This document shows, piece after piece, positions 6,627-15,531 of a DNA stretch of 64,000 nucleotides; within the stretch, counting starts at the first letter, position 1, and each line of letters opens with the position of its first letter. The notes below the pieces were generated by a model. The model was not told where the DNA came from. It saw only the letters and a program-made list of their open reading frames with translations, and searched no databases. The stretch comes from Micromonospora sp. MA102 (GTDB taxonomy: Bacteria > Actinomycetota > Actinomycetes > Mycobacteriales > Micromonosporaceae): assembly GCF_025460765.1 (NCBI RefSeq), contig NZ_JAMWEG010000001.1, forward strand, positions 496,001-560,000. The letters run 5' to 3'. A program made the translations under genes and the position numbers.

Positions 6627-7739
6627 GTGGGCCGGTCGGCGACACGGACCCGGTGGGGCGGGCGACTGATACCCGGCCTCCTGACCCGCCTGCTCGGCCG
6701 CGCCGGCGAGGCCACCGGGCCGGTGCCCCGCCGCGCCAACCCGGACGCCGTGGTGGACTGCGCGATCTACGTGGCCGGCCGGCGGGAGCCGGGCCGGCCG
6801 CACTACGCCGACGCGTACGAACGGGCCCGCCGCACTCGGCGGGCGTTCGTCTGGCTCGGGTTGCACGAGCCGGGCGCGGCCGTGATGGCCGCGGTCGGGC
6901 GGACCTTCGGGCTGGACGAGCTGGCCGTGGCGCAGGCTCTCGCCGACGGGCACCGGCCCACCGTCCAGCGGCACGGCGACGTGACGCTGCTGGTGCTGCG
7001 CACGGCGGGCTACGTCGAGCACACCGAGCTGACCGCCACCTCCGAGGTGATCGACACCGGCGACGTGATGGTGTTCCTCGGCGACCGGTTCGCGCTGACC
7101 GTCCGCCACGGCGCGACGGGCGCGCTGACCCCGGTGCGGGAGGACGTGCAGCGCCGGCCGGGCCTGCTGGCCGAGGGGCCGTGGGCGGTGGCGTACGCGG
7201 TCTGCGCCCGGATGGTCGACCTCTACCTGGAGGTCGCCGGGCACCTGGAGCGGGACCTGGAGCGCGCCGAGGAGACCGTCTTCGCCCGCGAGCGGGACGC
7301 CGACATCCAGCACATCTACCAGCTCAAGCGGGAGGTGGTGGAGTTCAAGCGGGCGGTGCTGCCGTTGCAGGCGCCGTTGCGCGCGCTGCTGGAGCAGCGG
7401 GGCGAGGGCCCGCCGCCGGGGCTGCACCGCTGGTTCGCCGACGTGGAGAGCCGGCTCACCCGGGCGGTGGACCGGATCGGCTCGTACGACGACCTGCTCA
7501 ACTCGATCCTCCAGTCCCGGCTGGCGCAGCTGGCCGTCGAGCAGAACAACGACATGCGCAAGATCGCGGCCTGGGCGGCGATCGCCGCGACGCAGACCGC
7601 GGTGGCCGGCGTCTACGGGATGAACTTCGCGCACATGCCGGAGCTGGGCTGGCGCTACGGCTACGCGGGGGCGCTGCTGCTCATGGCGACGGCCGCGGTC
7701 ACCCTGCACCGGCTGTTCCGGCGCTCCGGCTGGCTCTGA
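6627..7739 (+). CDS. corA: CorA-family Mg2+/Co2+ transporter
   Basis: 370 residues from GTG 6627, preceded by GGAGG at 6616-6620. The soluble N-terminal domain (FVWLGLHEP, VAQALADGHRPTVQRHGDVTLLVLRTA) and long helices (EVVEFKRAVLPLQAPL, LNSILQSRLAQLAVEQNNDMRKIAAWAAI) lead to two C-terminal membrane helices flanking the signature YGMN (about residues 330-333) with the MPELGW loop. The length and order match CorA, a pentameric channel for Mg2+ across the cytoplasmic membrane. Convergent with the next gene: the two stop codons are 4 nt apart. Confidence 0.93.
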   Translation: MGRSATRTRWGGRLIPGLLTRLLGRAGEATGPVPRRANPDAVVDCAIYVAGRREPGRPHYADAYERARRTRRAFVWLGLHEPGAAVMAAVGRTFGLDELAVAQALADGHRPTVQRHGDVTLLVLRTAGYVEHTELTATSEVIDTGDVMVFLGDRFALTVRHGATGALTPVREDVQRRPGLLAEGPWAVAYAVCARMVDLYLEVAGHLERDLERAEETVFARERDADIQHIYQLKREVVEFKRAVLPLQAPLRALLEQRGEGPPPGLHRWFADVESRLTRAVDRIGSYDDLLNSILQSRLAQLAVEQNNDMRKIAAWAAIAATQTAVAGVYGMNFAHMPELGWRYGYAGALLLMATAAVTLHRLFRRSGWL

Positions 7740-7743
7740 GCGG

Positions 7744-8742
7744 TCAGGGCCGGTCCAGGTCGGACAGTTCGGCGTCGAGCAGCTCGGCGAGGCGGGCCAC
7801 CCGCCCCGGGTCGGACTCGGCCGTGATGCCCCGGCTGGGCATCTCCACGGTCATCAGCAGGTAGAGGTGCAGCCGGTAGAGCCCCAGCCGGCGGCGCGCC
7901 CCGGCGTCCAGCGGGAACGGCGCGGCCGCCCGGTAGGCCCGCACGAGGGGGTCGTCCGGCTCGTCCTCGGCACGCCGGAACAGCAGCGGCGACACCAGGT
8001 CCAGCAGGGGGTCGCCCCAGAGGTGGCGCTCGCCGTCGACAAGCCCGGTGAGCCGGGGCCTTCCGTCGGGATCGTCGAGGGCGAGGACGTTGCCGGCCCA
8101 GCCGTCGAAGTGCAGCAGCGCCGGGCGGCGCACCGCGTCGAGGACGGCGGCGTGCCGGTCGACCAGCTCGCGGATGCGGGCCGCCGGGACGGGCAGCGGC
8201 ACCGCCCAGTCCGCCGCGTCGGCGAGCAGGTCGTCGAGCATCGCCGTGTAGGCGCCGCGCCAGGTGGGTGCGCTGGCCCGGTCGCCGTCGTAGCCGTAGC
8301 GGTCGCCGGTGACGCCGTGCAGCGTGGCCAGCGCCCGGCCGAACTCGGCCCGGACGGCGGCCACCTCGGCGCCGGCCCGGGTCAGGTCCCACAGGGTGCG
8401 GCCGAGCAGCAGGCCGGTGAGCAGCCAGTCGCCGAGCACCGGGTCGCGGCCGTGGTGCAGCAGGGGTGGCACGGGCACGGCGGGCGCCCGCGCGGCGACC
8501 AGCCGCAGGTAGCGCGCCTCCGCGCCGATCATGTCCCGCTCGTAGCGCAGCAGCGGCACGTGCGGCGGCGGGCCCACCTTGAGCGCCACGGCCCGCCCGT
8601 CGTCGAGGGTCGCCCACCAGACGGCGGCGAACCCGCCGCCGGTCAGCGGCCCGCAGTCGGTCACCCCGGGGGTGGAGCCGAGCGAGGCCGCCACGTAGCG
8701 CCGGACCTGATCCGGGTCGAGGTGGCGCTGGGTCGGGCTCAT
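7744..8742 (-). CDS. Aminoglycoside phosphotransferase / fructosamine kinase-like enzyme
   Basis: 332 residues from ATG 8742; an in-frame GTG at 8754 is an alternative. The fold is kinase-like: an N-lobe (GGGFAAVWWATLDDGRAVALKVG with the ATP-binding Lys), the catalytic-loop equivalent LLHFDGWAGNVL (in place of the usual HGDxxxxN) and a metal-binding segment LTGLVDGERHLWGDPLLDLV (VDGE where VDWE is common). These changes keep the catalytic Asp and Asn. Relatives phosphorylate antibiotics, sugars or small metabolites; nothing nearby shows the substrate. Drug resistance cannot be inferred. Confidence 0.75.
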   Translation of the reverse strand: MSPTQRHLDPDQVRRYVAASLGSTPGVTDCGPLTGGGFAAVWWATLDDGRAVALKVGPPPHVPLLRYERDMIGAEARYLRLVAARAPAVPVPPLLHHGRDPVLGDWLLTGLLLGRTLWDLTRAGAEVAAVRAEFGRALATLHGVTGDRYGYDGDRASAPTWRGAYTAMLDDLLADAADWAVPLPVPAARIRELVDRHAAVLDAVRRPALLHFDGWAGNVLALDDPDGRPRLTGLVDGERHLWGDPLLDLVSPLLFRRAEDEPDDPLVRAYRAAAPFPLDAGARRRLGLYRLHLYLLMTVEMPSRGITAESDPGRVARLAELLDAELSDLDRP

Positions 8743-8822
8743 GTCCCGCACCACGCTAGCGGCCGCGGCGCGCCGGCGCTGTCCCCGAAACCGACCGCGG
8801 CGAATTTCGTAGGCTGGCGCGC

Positions 8823-9599
8823 ATGATGTGGCGGCGGTACGTGGCGATCGGCGACAGCACCACCGAGGGCCTGGACGACCCGGACGGGGCGGGCGGCTAC
8901 CGGGGCTGGGCCGACCGGTTCGCCCTCGCGGTGGCCCGCGCGCAGGGCGGCCTGGAATACGCCAACCTCGCGATCCGCGGCCGCACCACCGCGCGGATCC
9001 GGAGCGAGCAGCTGCCGGTGGCGCTGGAGCTGGCCCCCGACCTGGCGACCGTGGTGGCCGGCATGAACGACGTGCTGCGACCGTCGTTCGACGCCGACCG
9101 GGTGGTCGAGGACGTGCGCGCCATGCAGCGCGCGCTGGTCGGCCAGGGCGCCACGGTGCTCACCTTCACCCTGCCCGACCCGGCGCCGGTGATGCCGCTG
9201 GCCCGCCCGCTGCGCGGCCGGGTGCTGGCGCTCAACGACGCGGTCCGGGCGGCCACCGCCGAGACCGGGGCCACCCTGCTCGACCTGGGGGCGCACCCGG
9301 TGGCGTCGGACCCCCGACTGTGGAGCGACGACCGGCTGCACGCCAACACGGCCGGCCACGAGCGGATCGCCGCGGCGCTCGCGCACACCGCCGGGCTGCC
9401 CGATTACGACGACTCGTGGTCGCGCCCCCTGCCGGTGGCCGCCCGCCGGCCCCGGCGGGAGGCGGTCCGCGCCGAGCTGGCCTGGACCCGGCGGCACCTG
9501 GTGCCCTGGCTGGGCCGGCACCTGCGCGGGCGCTCCTCCGGCGACGACCGGGTGGCGAAGCGGCCGGTGCCGCTGCCTGTGGAGCTGCCCGCGTCCTGA
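8823..9599 (+). CDS. SGNH/GDSL-type esterase or lipase
   Basis: 258 residues without a signal peptide, so cytoplasmic. All four SGNH blocks are visible: block I with the nucleophile (IGDSTTEG, Ser12), block II (ANLAIRGRTT), block III (VAGMNDVLR) and block V with Asp/His (WSDDRLHANTAGH). A basic C-terminal tail of about 65 residues (RRPRREAVRAELAWTRRHLVPWLGRHLRG) is usual for actinobacterial members. It hydrolyses an unknown ester. TAGGCT sits 7 nt before the ATG with no ribosome site, suggesting a leaderless transcript. It ends 8 nt from the convergent MFS gene. Confidence 0.88.
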   Translation: MMWRRYVAIGDSTTEGLDDPDGAGGYRGWADRFALAVARAQGGLEYANLAIRGRTTARIRSEQLPVALELAPDLATVVAGMNDVLRPSFDADRVVEDVRAMQRALVGQGATVLTFTLPDPAPVMPLARPLRGRVLALNDAVRAATAETGATLLDLGAHPVASDPRLWSDDRLHANTAGHERIAAALAHTAGLPDYDDSWSRPLPVAARRPRREAVRAELAWTRRHLVPWLGRHLRGRSSGDDRVAKRPVPLPVELPAS

Positions 9600-9607
9600 G
9601 CGCCCGA

Positions 9608-10831
9608 TCAGCCGGCCGCCGGCGCCGGGGCCGGTCGGCCCGCGCCCCGCACCGCCGGGCCGATGGCGGTCGCCGCGGTGGCGTAGAGGGCGGCGAAGGC
9701 CAACCAGCCCGGTCCGCCCCCCTCGACGATCAGCCAGGTCAGCAGCACCGGGCCGAGCATCCGGGCCAGCGGCACGCCGACGCCGAAGAAGCCCTGGTAG
9801 AGGCCGTGCCGGTCGGCCGGGGCCAGGTCGAAGCTGAGCTGCCAGGCGCCGGCGCCGTGCGCCATCTCGGCGTACACCTGGGCGCCCGCGCCGAGCAGCA
9901 GCAGCGCCGCGGCCGGCCACGGCCCGGTGGCGGTGGCCGACAGGGCGAAGAGCGCGCAGGCGACGACCATGGCCGCGCCGGCCCGGCGCAGCGCACGCAC
10001 CGCGCCGGCCGGGTCGGTCACCCGCCGGGCCACCCGCACCTGGGCGAGCATCACCGCCGCCGTGTTGACCACCAGCAGGGCCGCCGCCAGCCAGGCCGGC
10101 GCCGCGGTGCGCCGGGCCACCCAGAGCGGCAGCACGAGACTGAGCAGCGGCAGGTACAGCATGAGGACCGCGTTCAGCGCGGTGAGCAGCGCGTACCGCC
10201 GGTCCCGGAGCACCGCGAGGCGCCCGCCGGCCGCCGCGGCCGGGGCCGCCGGGCCGGGCCGGGCGGGAAGCCGCCGCAGCAGCACCGCGGTGGTCAGGAA
10301 GGCCGCCGCGTCGAGCAGGAGCACCGACCGGTACGCCCCGGCGGTGTGCGCCCAGAGCGCCAGTCCGCCGAGCGCCGCGCCCAGGCCGAGCCCGGCGTTG
10401 GCCACCGACTGCAACCGCGCCCGTACCCCGGTCCGCAGTTCCGGCTCGACCAGCCGGGCCAGCAGCGCCTGCCGCACCGCCGCCAGCGCGGTCTGGCAGC
10501 CGGCGTAGAGGCAGGCCACCAGGACGAACCCGGCGGGCTGGCGGATCAGCAGGAAGGCGGCGACCGCCAGCGCGGTGGCCGCGGCCAGCCCGACGGCGAC
10601 CCGGCGGGCGTCGCGCCGGTCGGCGGCGTGGCCGGCCGGCACGCCGGCCAGCAGGCCTACCGCCCAGCCGGCGGAGAGCCCGAGCCCGACCTGGCCGGGT
10701 GACAGGCCCACCACCTGCGTGAAGTAGAGCGCGGAGGTGACGAGGAAGGCGCCGTCGCCGACCGAGTTGGCCAGCTGGGCCAGGGCGAGCGTCCGGGCCG
10801 GGCCGGGCGCGGGCAGCAGGCGGCCGGACAC
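9608..10831 (-). CDS. Major facilitator superfamily transporter
   Basis: 407 residues from GTG 10831, which lies 2 nt after the TGA of the Rv2466c-like gene; a TTG at 10837 overlapping that TGA is an alternative. About twelve hydrophobic helices are visible (ANSVGDGAFLVTSALYFTQVVG..., FVLVACLYAGCQTALAAV..., LLSLVLPLWVARR...). An MFS motif-A-like loop (HAADRRDARRVAVG) lies between helices 2 and 3. It is probably a proton-driven efflux pump. Translational coupling to a mycothiol-dependent redox-type enzyme hints at a detoxification unit (inference). Substrate unknown. Confidence 0.85.
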   Translation of the reverse strand: MSGRLLPAPGPARTLALAQLANSVGDGAFLVTSALYFTQVVGLSPGQVGLGLSAGWAVGLLAGVPAGHAADRRDARRVAVGLAAATALAVAAFLLIRQPAGFVLVACLYAGCQTALAAVRQALLARLVEPELRTGVRARLQSVANAGLGLGAALGGLALWAHTAGAYRSVLLLDAAAFLTTAVLLRRLPARPGPAAPAAAAGGRLAVLRDRRYALLTALNAVLMLYLPLLSLVLPLWVARRTAAPAWLAAALLVVNTAAVMLAQVRVARRVTDPAGAVRALRRAGAAMVVACALFALSATATGPWPAAALLLLGAGAQVYAEMAHGAGAWQLSFDLAPADRHGLYQGFFGVGVPLARMLGPVLLTWLIVEGGGPGWLAFAALYATAATAIGPAVRGAGRPAPAPAAG

Positions 10832-10833
10832 GG

Positions 10834-11451
10834 TCAACGCTCGATCGGCCGGCGGGTCCGCGCCCGCTTCAGCTCGAAGAACCCGGCGGTGCCGGAGACC
10901 AGCAGCACCCCGTCCCAGAGCCGGCCGGCGTCCTCGCCGCGCGGGATGGGCGCCACCACCGGCCCGAAGAAGGCGTTCAGCCGCCCGTCGGCGCCGGTGA
11001 CGTGGATGGTCGGCGTGCCGAGGTCCTCGCCGACCGGGGTCAGCCCGGCCTGGTGGCTGGCCCGCAGGGCCTCGTCGTGATCGGTGGTCTCCGCGGCGTC
11101 GGCCAGGTCGACGGGCAGGCCGACCTCGGTCAGCGCGGCCACGTACAGCTCCCGGCCGATGGGGGCGCGCTCGTGGTGGATCCGCTCGCCCAGCGCCGTG
11201 TAGAGGTCGCGCAGCACCTCCGGGCCGCACTTCTGCGCGGCGGCCACGCAGACCCGGACCGGCCCCAGGCCCGGCTTCAGCCACTCCCGGTACCACTCCT
11301 CCAGCCCCTCGCGCCCCTCGTTGAGCAGGGACAGGCTCATCACGTGGAAGCGGAGCCGGACCTCGCGGACCCGCTCCACCTCCAGCAGCCAGCGGGAGGC
11401 GTTCCAGGCCCACGGGCAGCGCGGGTCGAACCACATGTCAACTGTCGTCAT
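10834..11451 (-). CDS. Mycothiol-dependent nitroreductase Rv2466c-like protein (DsbA fold)
   Basis: 205 residues. The order of motifs matches Mycobacterium Rv2466c as I remember it: WFDPRCPWAWNASRWLLEV at the N-terminus, FHVMSLSLLNE, SHQAGLTPVGEDLGTPTIHV, FFGPVVAPIPRGEDAGRLWD and FFELKRARTR at the end. The family is a DsbA-like thioredoxin fold using mycothiol as cofactor, cytoplasmic, reducing nitro compounds or protecting against oxidants. Here the active site reads CPWA rather than CPWC, leaving only the nucleophilic Cys, which suits a monothiol mechanism. It starts at ATG 11451 and is the first gene of a two-gene unit with the MFS pump. Confidence 0.85.
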   Translation of the reverse strand: MTTVDMWFDPRCPWAWNASRWLLEVERVREVRLRFHVMSLSLLNEGREGLEEWYREWLKPGLGPVRVCVAAAQKCGPEVLRDLYTALGERIHHERAPIGRELYVAALTEVGLPVDLADAAETTDHDEALRASHQAGLTPVGEDLGTPTIHVTGADGRLNAFFGPVVAPIPRGEDAGRLWDGVLLVSGTAGFFELKRARTRRPIER

Positions 11452-11663
11452 GGTCGTCCAGGTCCTCTCGTTCGCTGTTGCCGATCCCACGCTAGGCGGG
11501 TGATCGGCCCACCGGCAGTGCCGATCCACGCACGTTTCATTGGGCCAATCCATCGCGTGTTTGACCACCGACGCGGCGGGAAGACACGCGCGCCGCGCGG
11601 GCCGGCCGGCCCGACGTCGCCGGACGCACCCGTCCGGGCCGCGGCGGACCGCGAGGAGGACCG

Positions 11664-12275
11664 ATGGCCCAGGCGGCCACCAGACCGAGCAGCGCCAGGA
11701 AGGCCACCGGGGCGCGCAAGGCCCCGATGCCGAACAAGGCGGCGGCGAAGAAGGTCGCGACCGCCACCAAGCGGGCGACCGGGGCGAGCGCCGCCAAGAC
11801 CCCCGGCGGGAAGCCGACCCCGACCACCGCGCGGGCGGCGCGGAAGAAGGCCACCTCGGCCGCCACCGCCACGCCCACCCGCAGGCCCACCGCCAAGGCC
11901 GTCGCCGCGAAGAAGGCCACGGCGGCGAAGAAGGCACCGGCCACCAAGGCCGCCGCCAAGAAGGCGCCCGCCAGCAAGACCGTGGCGAAGAAGGCGCCCG
12001 CCAGGAAGACCGTGGCGACGAAGGCCCCCGCCAGGAAGGCTGTGGCCAAGAAGGCGCCCGGCACCAGAAGCACGGTGAAGAAGGCACCGGCCACGCGGAC
12101 CACGGCGAAGAAGGCGCCGGCCGCCAAGGGTACGGCCCACGCGACCACCGTCAAGAAGGCCGCCGACCGCGCCGCCGAGGCGCGCCGGGTAGCGGAGACG
12201 CGGGCGCCGGCGAAGAAGGCCACCACCATGGAGTCGTTCGGCAACCGGCGGACGGCCCGGACGAGCGGCCGGTGA
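11664..12275 (+). CDS. Histone H1-like Lys/Ala-rich DNA-binding protein
   Basis: 203 residues composed almost wholly of Ala, Lys, Pro, Thr and Arg. Imperfect repeats of about 9-10 residues (AKKAPAxKTV, AKKAPARK) fill residues about 75-185, with matching DNA repeats. There is no folded HU domain, so it resembles the isolated tail of HupS/HU-like or eukaryotic H1 proteins. It should bind DNA non-specifically and help compact the nucleoid. The start is ATG 11664 with AGGAGGACCG upstream. The C-terminus MESFGNRRTARTSGR is non-repetitive. It is divergent from the Rv2466c-like gene. Confidence 0.75.
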   Translation: MAQAATRPSSARKATGARKAPMPNKAAAKKVATATKRATGASAAKTPGGKPTPTTARAARKKATSAATATPTRRPTAKAVAAKKATAAKKAPATKAAAKKAPASKTVAKKAPARKTVATKAPARKAVAKKAPGTRSTVKKAPATRTTAKKAPAAKGTAHATTVKKAADRAAEARRVAETRAPAKKATTMESFGNRRTARTSGR

Positions 12276-12296
12276 GCCGTCGGCGAGAATGAGCGG

Positions 12297-12716
12297 GTGG
12301 CGAAACGCGGTGCCCGCGCCAGCGCGGACGATCCGACCAGCGGACCCTGTCCGTGCGGCTCCGGCCTGCCGTACGCGGACTGCTGCGGCCCGGTCCACCG
12401 GGGCGTCTCGGCGGCGGCGACCGCCGAGGCGTTGATGCGCTCCCGGTACAGCGCCTTCGCGGTGGGCGATGCCGCGCACCTGCTGCGCACCTGGCACTCG
12501 ACCACCCGCCCGTCCCGGCTGGAGCTGGACCCGGGCACCCGGTGGACCCGGCTGGAGGTGCTCGACACGGGCCGGGGCGGGTTGTTCGACACCGAGGGCA
12601 CGGTCCGGTTCCGCGCGCACTACCGGGAGGCCGGCCGGCCCGGCACCGTGGCCGAGCACAGCCGGTTCGTCCGGGAGGACGGCCGCTGGGTCTATCTGGA
12701 CGCGCATCCCGACTGA
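12297..12716 (+). CDS. YchJ/UPF0225 family protein with SEC-C motif
   Basis: 139 residues. The N-terminus carries a SEC-C zinc-binding motif (CPCGSGLPYADCCGP), and the body fits the YchJ family (ALMRSRYSAFAVGDAAHLLRTWH, FRAHYREAGRPGTVAEHSRFVREDGRWVYLDA), an NTF2-like fold of unknown function. The GTG start at 12297 has no clear ribosome site; GAGAAT lies 7 nt upstream, so a leaderless transcript is possible. It is convergent with the gluconokinase gene across a hairpin terminator. Confidence 0.85.
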   Translation: MAKRGARASADDPTSGPCPCGSGLPYADCCGPVHRGVSAAATAEALMRSRYSAFAVGDAAHLLRTWHSTTRPSRLELDPGTRWTRLEVLDTGRGGLFDTEGTVRFRAHYREAGRPGTVAEHSRFVREDGRWVYLDAHPD

Positions 12717-12721
12717 CCGCC

Positions 12722-12747
12722 GGCCGGCGGGGTCCGCCCCGCCGGCC
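12722..12747. terminator. Bidirectional terminator between ychJ-like gene and sugar-acid operon
   Basis: A perfect 11-bp stem (GGCCGGCGGGG 12722-12732, CCCCGCCGGCC 12737-12747) with a 4-nt loop fills the 43-nt gap between two convergent stop codons. It can end transcripts from both sides. Confidence 0.65.
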
Positions 12748-12759
12748 CGCCGGTGCCCG

Positions 12760-13305
12760 TCAGGCGCCGGCGACCCCGGTGCGCACCGGCAGACGGAGCC
12801 GGCTCACCGCCGCCCGGACCAGCTCGTCCGGCGCTGCCGCCACCTCCAGCACCACACCGGCCTCGTCCGGCTCCAGGTGCTCCAGGATGGCCCGCTGCGA
12901 GTCCAGCAGGCTGGCCGGCATGTAGTGTCCCACCCGCCGGTCCAGCCGGTCCCGGATCAGCTCGGCGGTCCCGTCCAGGTGCAGGAACTCCACCTCCGCC
13001 GGCCCCTGCCGCAGCACGTCCCGGTACGCGCGCTTCAGCGCCGAGCAGGTCAGCACGGTGGAGACCCCCTCGGCGTGCCGGTCCGCCATCCACCCGGCCA
13101 GGGCGCGCAACCACGGCCAGCGGTCCGCGTCGTCGAGCGGGACGCCGGCGCGCATCCGGGCCACGTTGGCGGCCGAGTGGAACTCGTCGGCCTCGGCGAA
13201 CCGCAGGCCGGTCAGCTCGCTGATGCCCCGGGCCACCGTCGTCTTGCCCGCGCCGGACACGCCCATCACCACGACGTGCCGGGTGGGCGGCCGGTCACCA
13301 GTCAT
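12760..13305 (-). CDS. gntK: Gluconokinase
   Basis: 181 residues. A Walker A loop (GVSGAGKT, residues 15-22) and the family blocks [37 protein letters not shown] and [18 protein letters not shown] identify GntK-type gluconokinase, which makes 6-phosphogluconate from gluconate and ATP. The ATG overlaps the last 11 nt of the mannonate dehydratase gene, so translation is probably coupled. It is the last gene of the sugar-acid operon and feeds a second acid into central metabolism. Confidence 0.93.
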   Translation of the reverse strand: MTGDRPPTRHVVVMGVSGAGKTTVARGISELTGLRFAEADEFHSAANVARMRAGVPLDDADRWPWLRALAGWMADRHAEGVSTVLTCSALKRAYRDVLRQGPAEVEFLHLDGTAELIRDRLDRRVGHYMPASLLDSQRAILEHLEPDEAGVVLEVAAAPDELVRAAVSRLRLPVRTGVAGA

Positions 13306-14524
13306 GGACGGTGCCGTCCTTGAGCCGGTTGAACGGCAGGTACGCCGGCTGGTACGGGAAGCGGGCGGCCGCCTCCTCGTCGAGTTCCACGCCGAGGCCG
13401 GGCTGGTCGCCCGGGTGCAGGTAGCCGTCGGCGAAGGTGAAGGACTGCCGGAACACCTCGTTGGTGAGCGGGCCGTGCTGCATGTACTCCTGGATGCCGA
13501 AGTTGTGGATGGCCAGGTCCAGGTGGAGCGCGGCGGCCATGCCGACCGGCGAGATGTCGGTGGGGCCGTGGATGCCGGACTTGATCTGGTACTGGGCCGC
13601 GAAGTCGAGCAGCTTGCGCATGGCGGTGATGCCCCCGGTGTGGGTGACCGCGGACCGGACGTAGTCGATGAGCTGGTCGCGGATCAGCGTCTGGTAGTCC
13701 CACACGGTGTTGAAGACCTCGCCGATGGCCAGCGGGGTGGTGGTGTGCTGGCGGACCAGCCGCAACGCCTCCTGGTTCTCCGCCGGGGTGCAGTCCTCCA
13801 GCCAGAACAGGTCGTACGGCTCCAGCGCCTTGCCCAGCTTCGCGGCCTGGATGGGGGTCATCCGGTGGTGGCCGTCGTGCAGCAGCGGCAGCTCGGGGCC
13901 GAACTCGCCGCGGACCGCCTCGAACACGGCGGGCAGGTGCCGCAGGTAGGCGCGGGTGTCCCAGTCCTCCTCGGCGGGCAGCGGGATGCGCTGGGCGGGC
14001 TCGTAGTCGTACCGCTTGCCGTCGATGCTGGGCTGGGCGGCGACGCCGTACACGGCGTTGATGCCGGGCACCGCGGTCTGCACCCGGATGGACCGGTAGC
14101 CCAGCTCCAGGTGCGCGCGGATGGAGTCGAACAGCTCGGGCAGGTCGCGGCCGGACGCGTGCCCGTAGGCCATGATCCCGGTCCGGGAGGCGCCGCCGAG
14201 GAGCTGGTAGAGCGGCATCCCGGCGGCCTTCGCCTTGATGTCCCAGAGCGCCACGTCGACGGCGGCGATGGCGGCCATGGTGACCGGCCCGCGCCGCCAG
14301 TAGGCCGACCGGTACAGGAACTGCCAGGTGTCCTCGATGCGGTGCGGGTCGCGCCCGATCAGCAGGGGGACGACGTGGTCGGCCAGGTAGGACGCGACGG
14401 CCAGCTCCCGGCCGTTGAGGGTGCCGTCGCCCAGCCCGGTGAGGCCCTCGTCAGTAGTGATCTTGAGGGTGACGAAGTTGCGGTCAGGGCTGGAGACGAT
14501 CACGTCCGCTGCGACGATCTTCAC
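13295..14524 (-). CDS. manD: D-mannonate dehydratase (enolase superfamily, ManD/RspA type)
   Basis: 409 residues from GTG 14524. Enolase-superfamily capping domain (residues 1-115; [33 protein letters not shown] in part), then the barrel with metal and catalytic residues in [24 protein letters not shown] and [35 protein letters not shown] and the QEYMQHG block near the C-terminus are typical of ManD. It dehydrates D-mannonate to 2-keto-3-deoxygluconate (KDG). Some family members also act on gluconate or are nearly inactive, so the exact substrate is inferred from the operon. The gap to kdgK upstream is 23 nt. Confidence 0.88.
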   Translation of the reverse strand: MKIVAADVIVSSPDRNFVTLKITTDEGLTGLGDGTLNGRELAVASYLADHVVPLLIGRDPHRIEDTWQFLYRSAYWRRGPVTMAAIAAVDVALWDIKAKAAGMPLYQLLGGASRTGIMAYGHASGRDLPELFDSIRAHLELGYRSIRVQTAVPGINAVYGVAAQPSIDGKRYDYEPAQRIPLPAEEDWDTRAYLRHLPAVFEAVRGEFGPELPLLHDGHHRMTPIQAAKLGKALEPYDLFWLEDCTPAENQEALRLVRQHTTTPLAIGEVFNTVWDYQTLIRDQLIDYVRSAVTHTGGITAMRKLLDFAAQYQIKSGIHGPTDISPVGMAAALHLDLAIHNFGIQEYMQHGPLTNEVFRQSFTFADGYLHPGDQPGLGVELDEEAAARFPYQPAYLPFNRLKDGTVHDW

Positions 14525-14547
14525 GCGGATGCCTTTCTCGGGGTGGG

Positions 14548-15531
14548 TCAGCGAAGGGTGTCGCCGGGCTGCCGGGAGTCCAGGAGGGACAGCTCGTCCC
14601 GGCGCGGCAGGCCCTCCCAGTCGCCCGCTCCGGCGACGGCGAAGGCGCCGAGGGTGACCGCGCGGCGCAGCCGCCCGGCCAGGTCGAGCCCGTCCAGGTG
14701 GCCGGAGAGGTAGCCGGCCGTGAAGGCGTCCCCCGCGCCGACGGTGTCGACCGCCGTCACGGGCAGCGCCGCCTCGTCCCGGCGGCCGTCAGGGGTGTAC
14801 GCCCGGGCGCCGTCGCCGCCGAGCTTCACGAGCACGGTCGACACGCCCCGGGCGAGCAGCCCGGCCACCACGGTCTCCTCGTCCGCGCCGGGCGCGCCGA
14901 CCAGGTCCAGCTCGTCGGCCGAGGCGACCACGACCGAGGCGTGCCCGGCGAGCGGGGTGAGCACGGCCCGCGCCTCGTCCCGGGACCACAGCTTCGCCCG
15001 GTGGTTGACGTCCAGGCAGACCAGCGTCCCGGCCCGCGCGGCGGTCTCCGCCGCCCATCCGGCGGCTTCCCGCGCGCCCGCGGAGAGCGCCGGGGTGATC
15101 CCGGTGAGGTGCAGCACCCGGGCGCCGGCCGCCAGGGCGGGCCGCAGGTCGTCGACGCCCAGCGCCGACCCGGCCGAGCCGGCCCGCTGGTAGAGCACCC
15201 GGGTGAGGTCGGCGGTGCGCCGCTCCAGGAACATGAGCCCGGCGGGGCGCCCGGGGTCGCGGACCACGTGGGTCACGTCGACACCCTCGGCGCGGAGCTG
15301 GCGCAGCAGGAAGCCGCCCAGCTCGTCGTCGCTGACCCGCCCGGCGAAGGCCGCGCGGTGACCGAGCCGGGCCAGCCCGATCGCCACGTTGGCCTCGGCC
15401 CCGGCCAGGTGCGGGGTGAGCGGGCCACCGGTCGTGAGCGGCCCGGTCGACCGCAGCGAGACCAGCGCCTCGCCGAAGGTGAGCAGGTCGAGGCCGGTCA
15501 CCGCCGGGGTGCGGGGTGGAACGCCGGTCAT
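14548..15531 (-). CDS. kdgK: 2-keto-3-deoxygluconate kinase (PfkB family)
   Basis: 327 residues. PfkB signatures: the N-terminal [17 protein letters not shown] and [29 protein letters not shown] (in part), and the C-terminal catalytic motif [13 protein letters not shown]. The middle segment [19 protein letters not shown] is usual in KDG kinases. It phosphorylates KDG (and possibly the galacto epimer) to KDPG for the adjacent aldolase. Its ATG overlaps the TGA of eda (ATGA). Confidence 0.88.
   Translation of the reverse strand: MTGVPPRTPAVTGLDLLTFGEALVSLRSTGPLTTGGPLTPHLAGAEANVAIGLARLGHRAAFAGRVSDDELGGFLLRQLRAEGVDVTHVVRDPGRPAGLMFLERRTADLTRVLYQRAGSAGSALGVDDLRPALAAGARVLHLTGITPALSAGAREAAGWAAETAARAGTLVCLDVNHRAKLWSRDEARAVLTPLAGHASVVVASADELDLVGAPGADEETVVAGLLARGVSTVLVKLGGDGARAYTPDGRRDEAALPVTAVDTVGAGDAFTAGYLSGHLDGLDLAGRLRRAVTLGAFAVAGAGDWEGLPRRDELSLLDSRQPGDTLR

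Noticed and set aside
5157-7739. An 860-codon plus-strand open frame covering surface protein, sortase and CorA
   Set aside because: Only its last 370 codons (CorA) are protein-like; the upstream part is a shadow of the other two genes in different frames.
7744-8742. Aminoglycoside resistance gene
   Set aside because: Only the kinase fold is supported; the catalytic loop and metal segment differ from known resistance enzymes and no context supports resistance.
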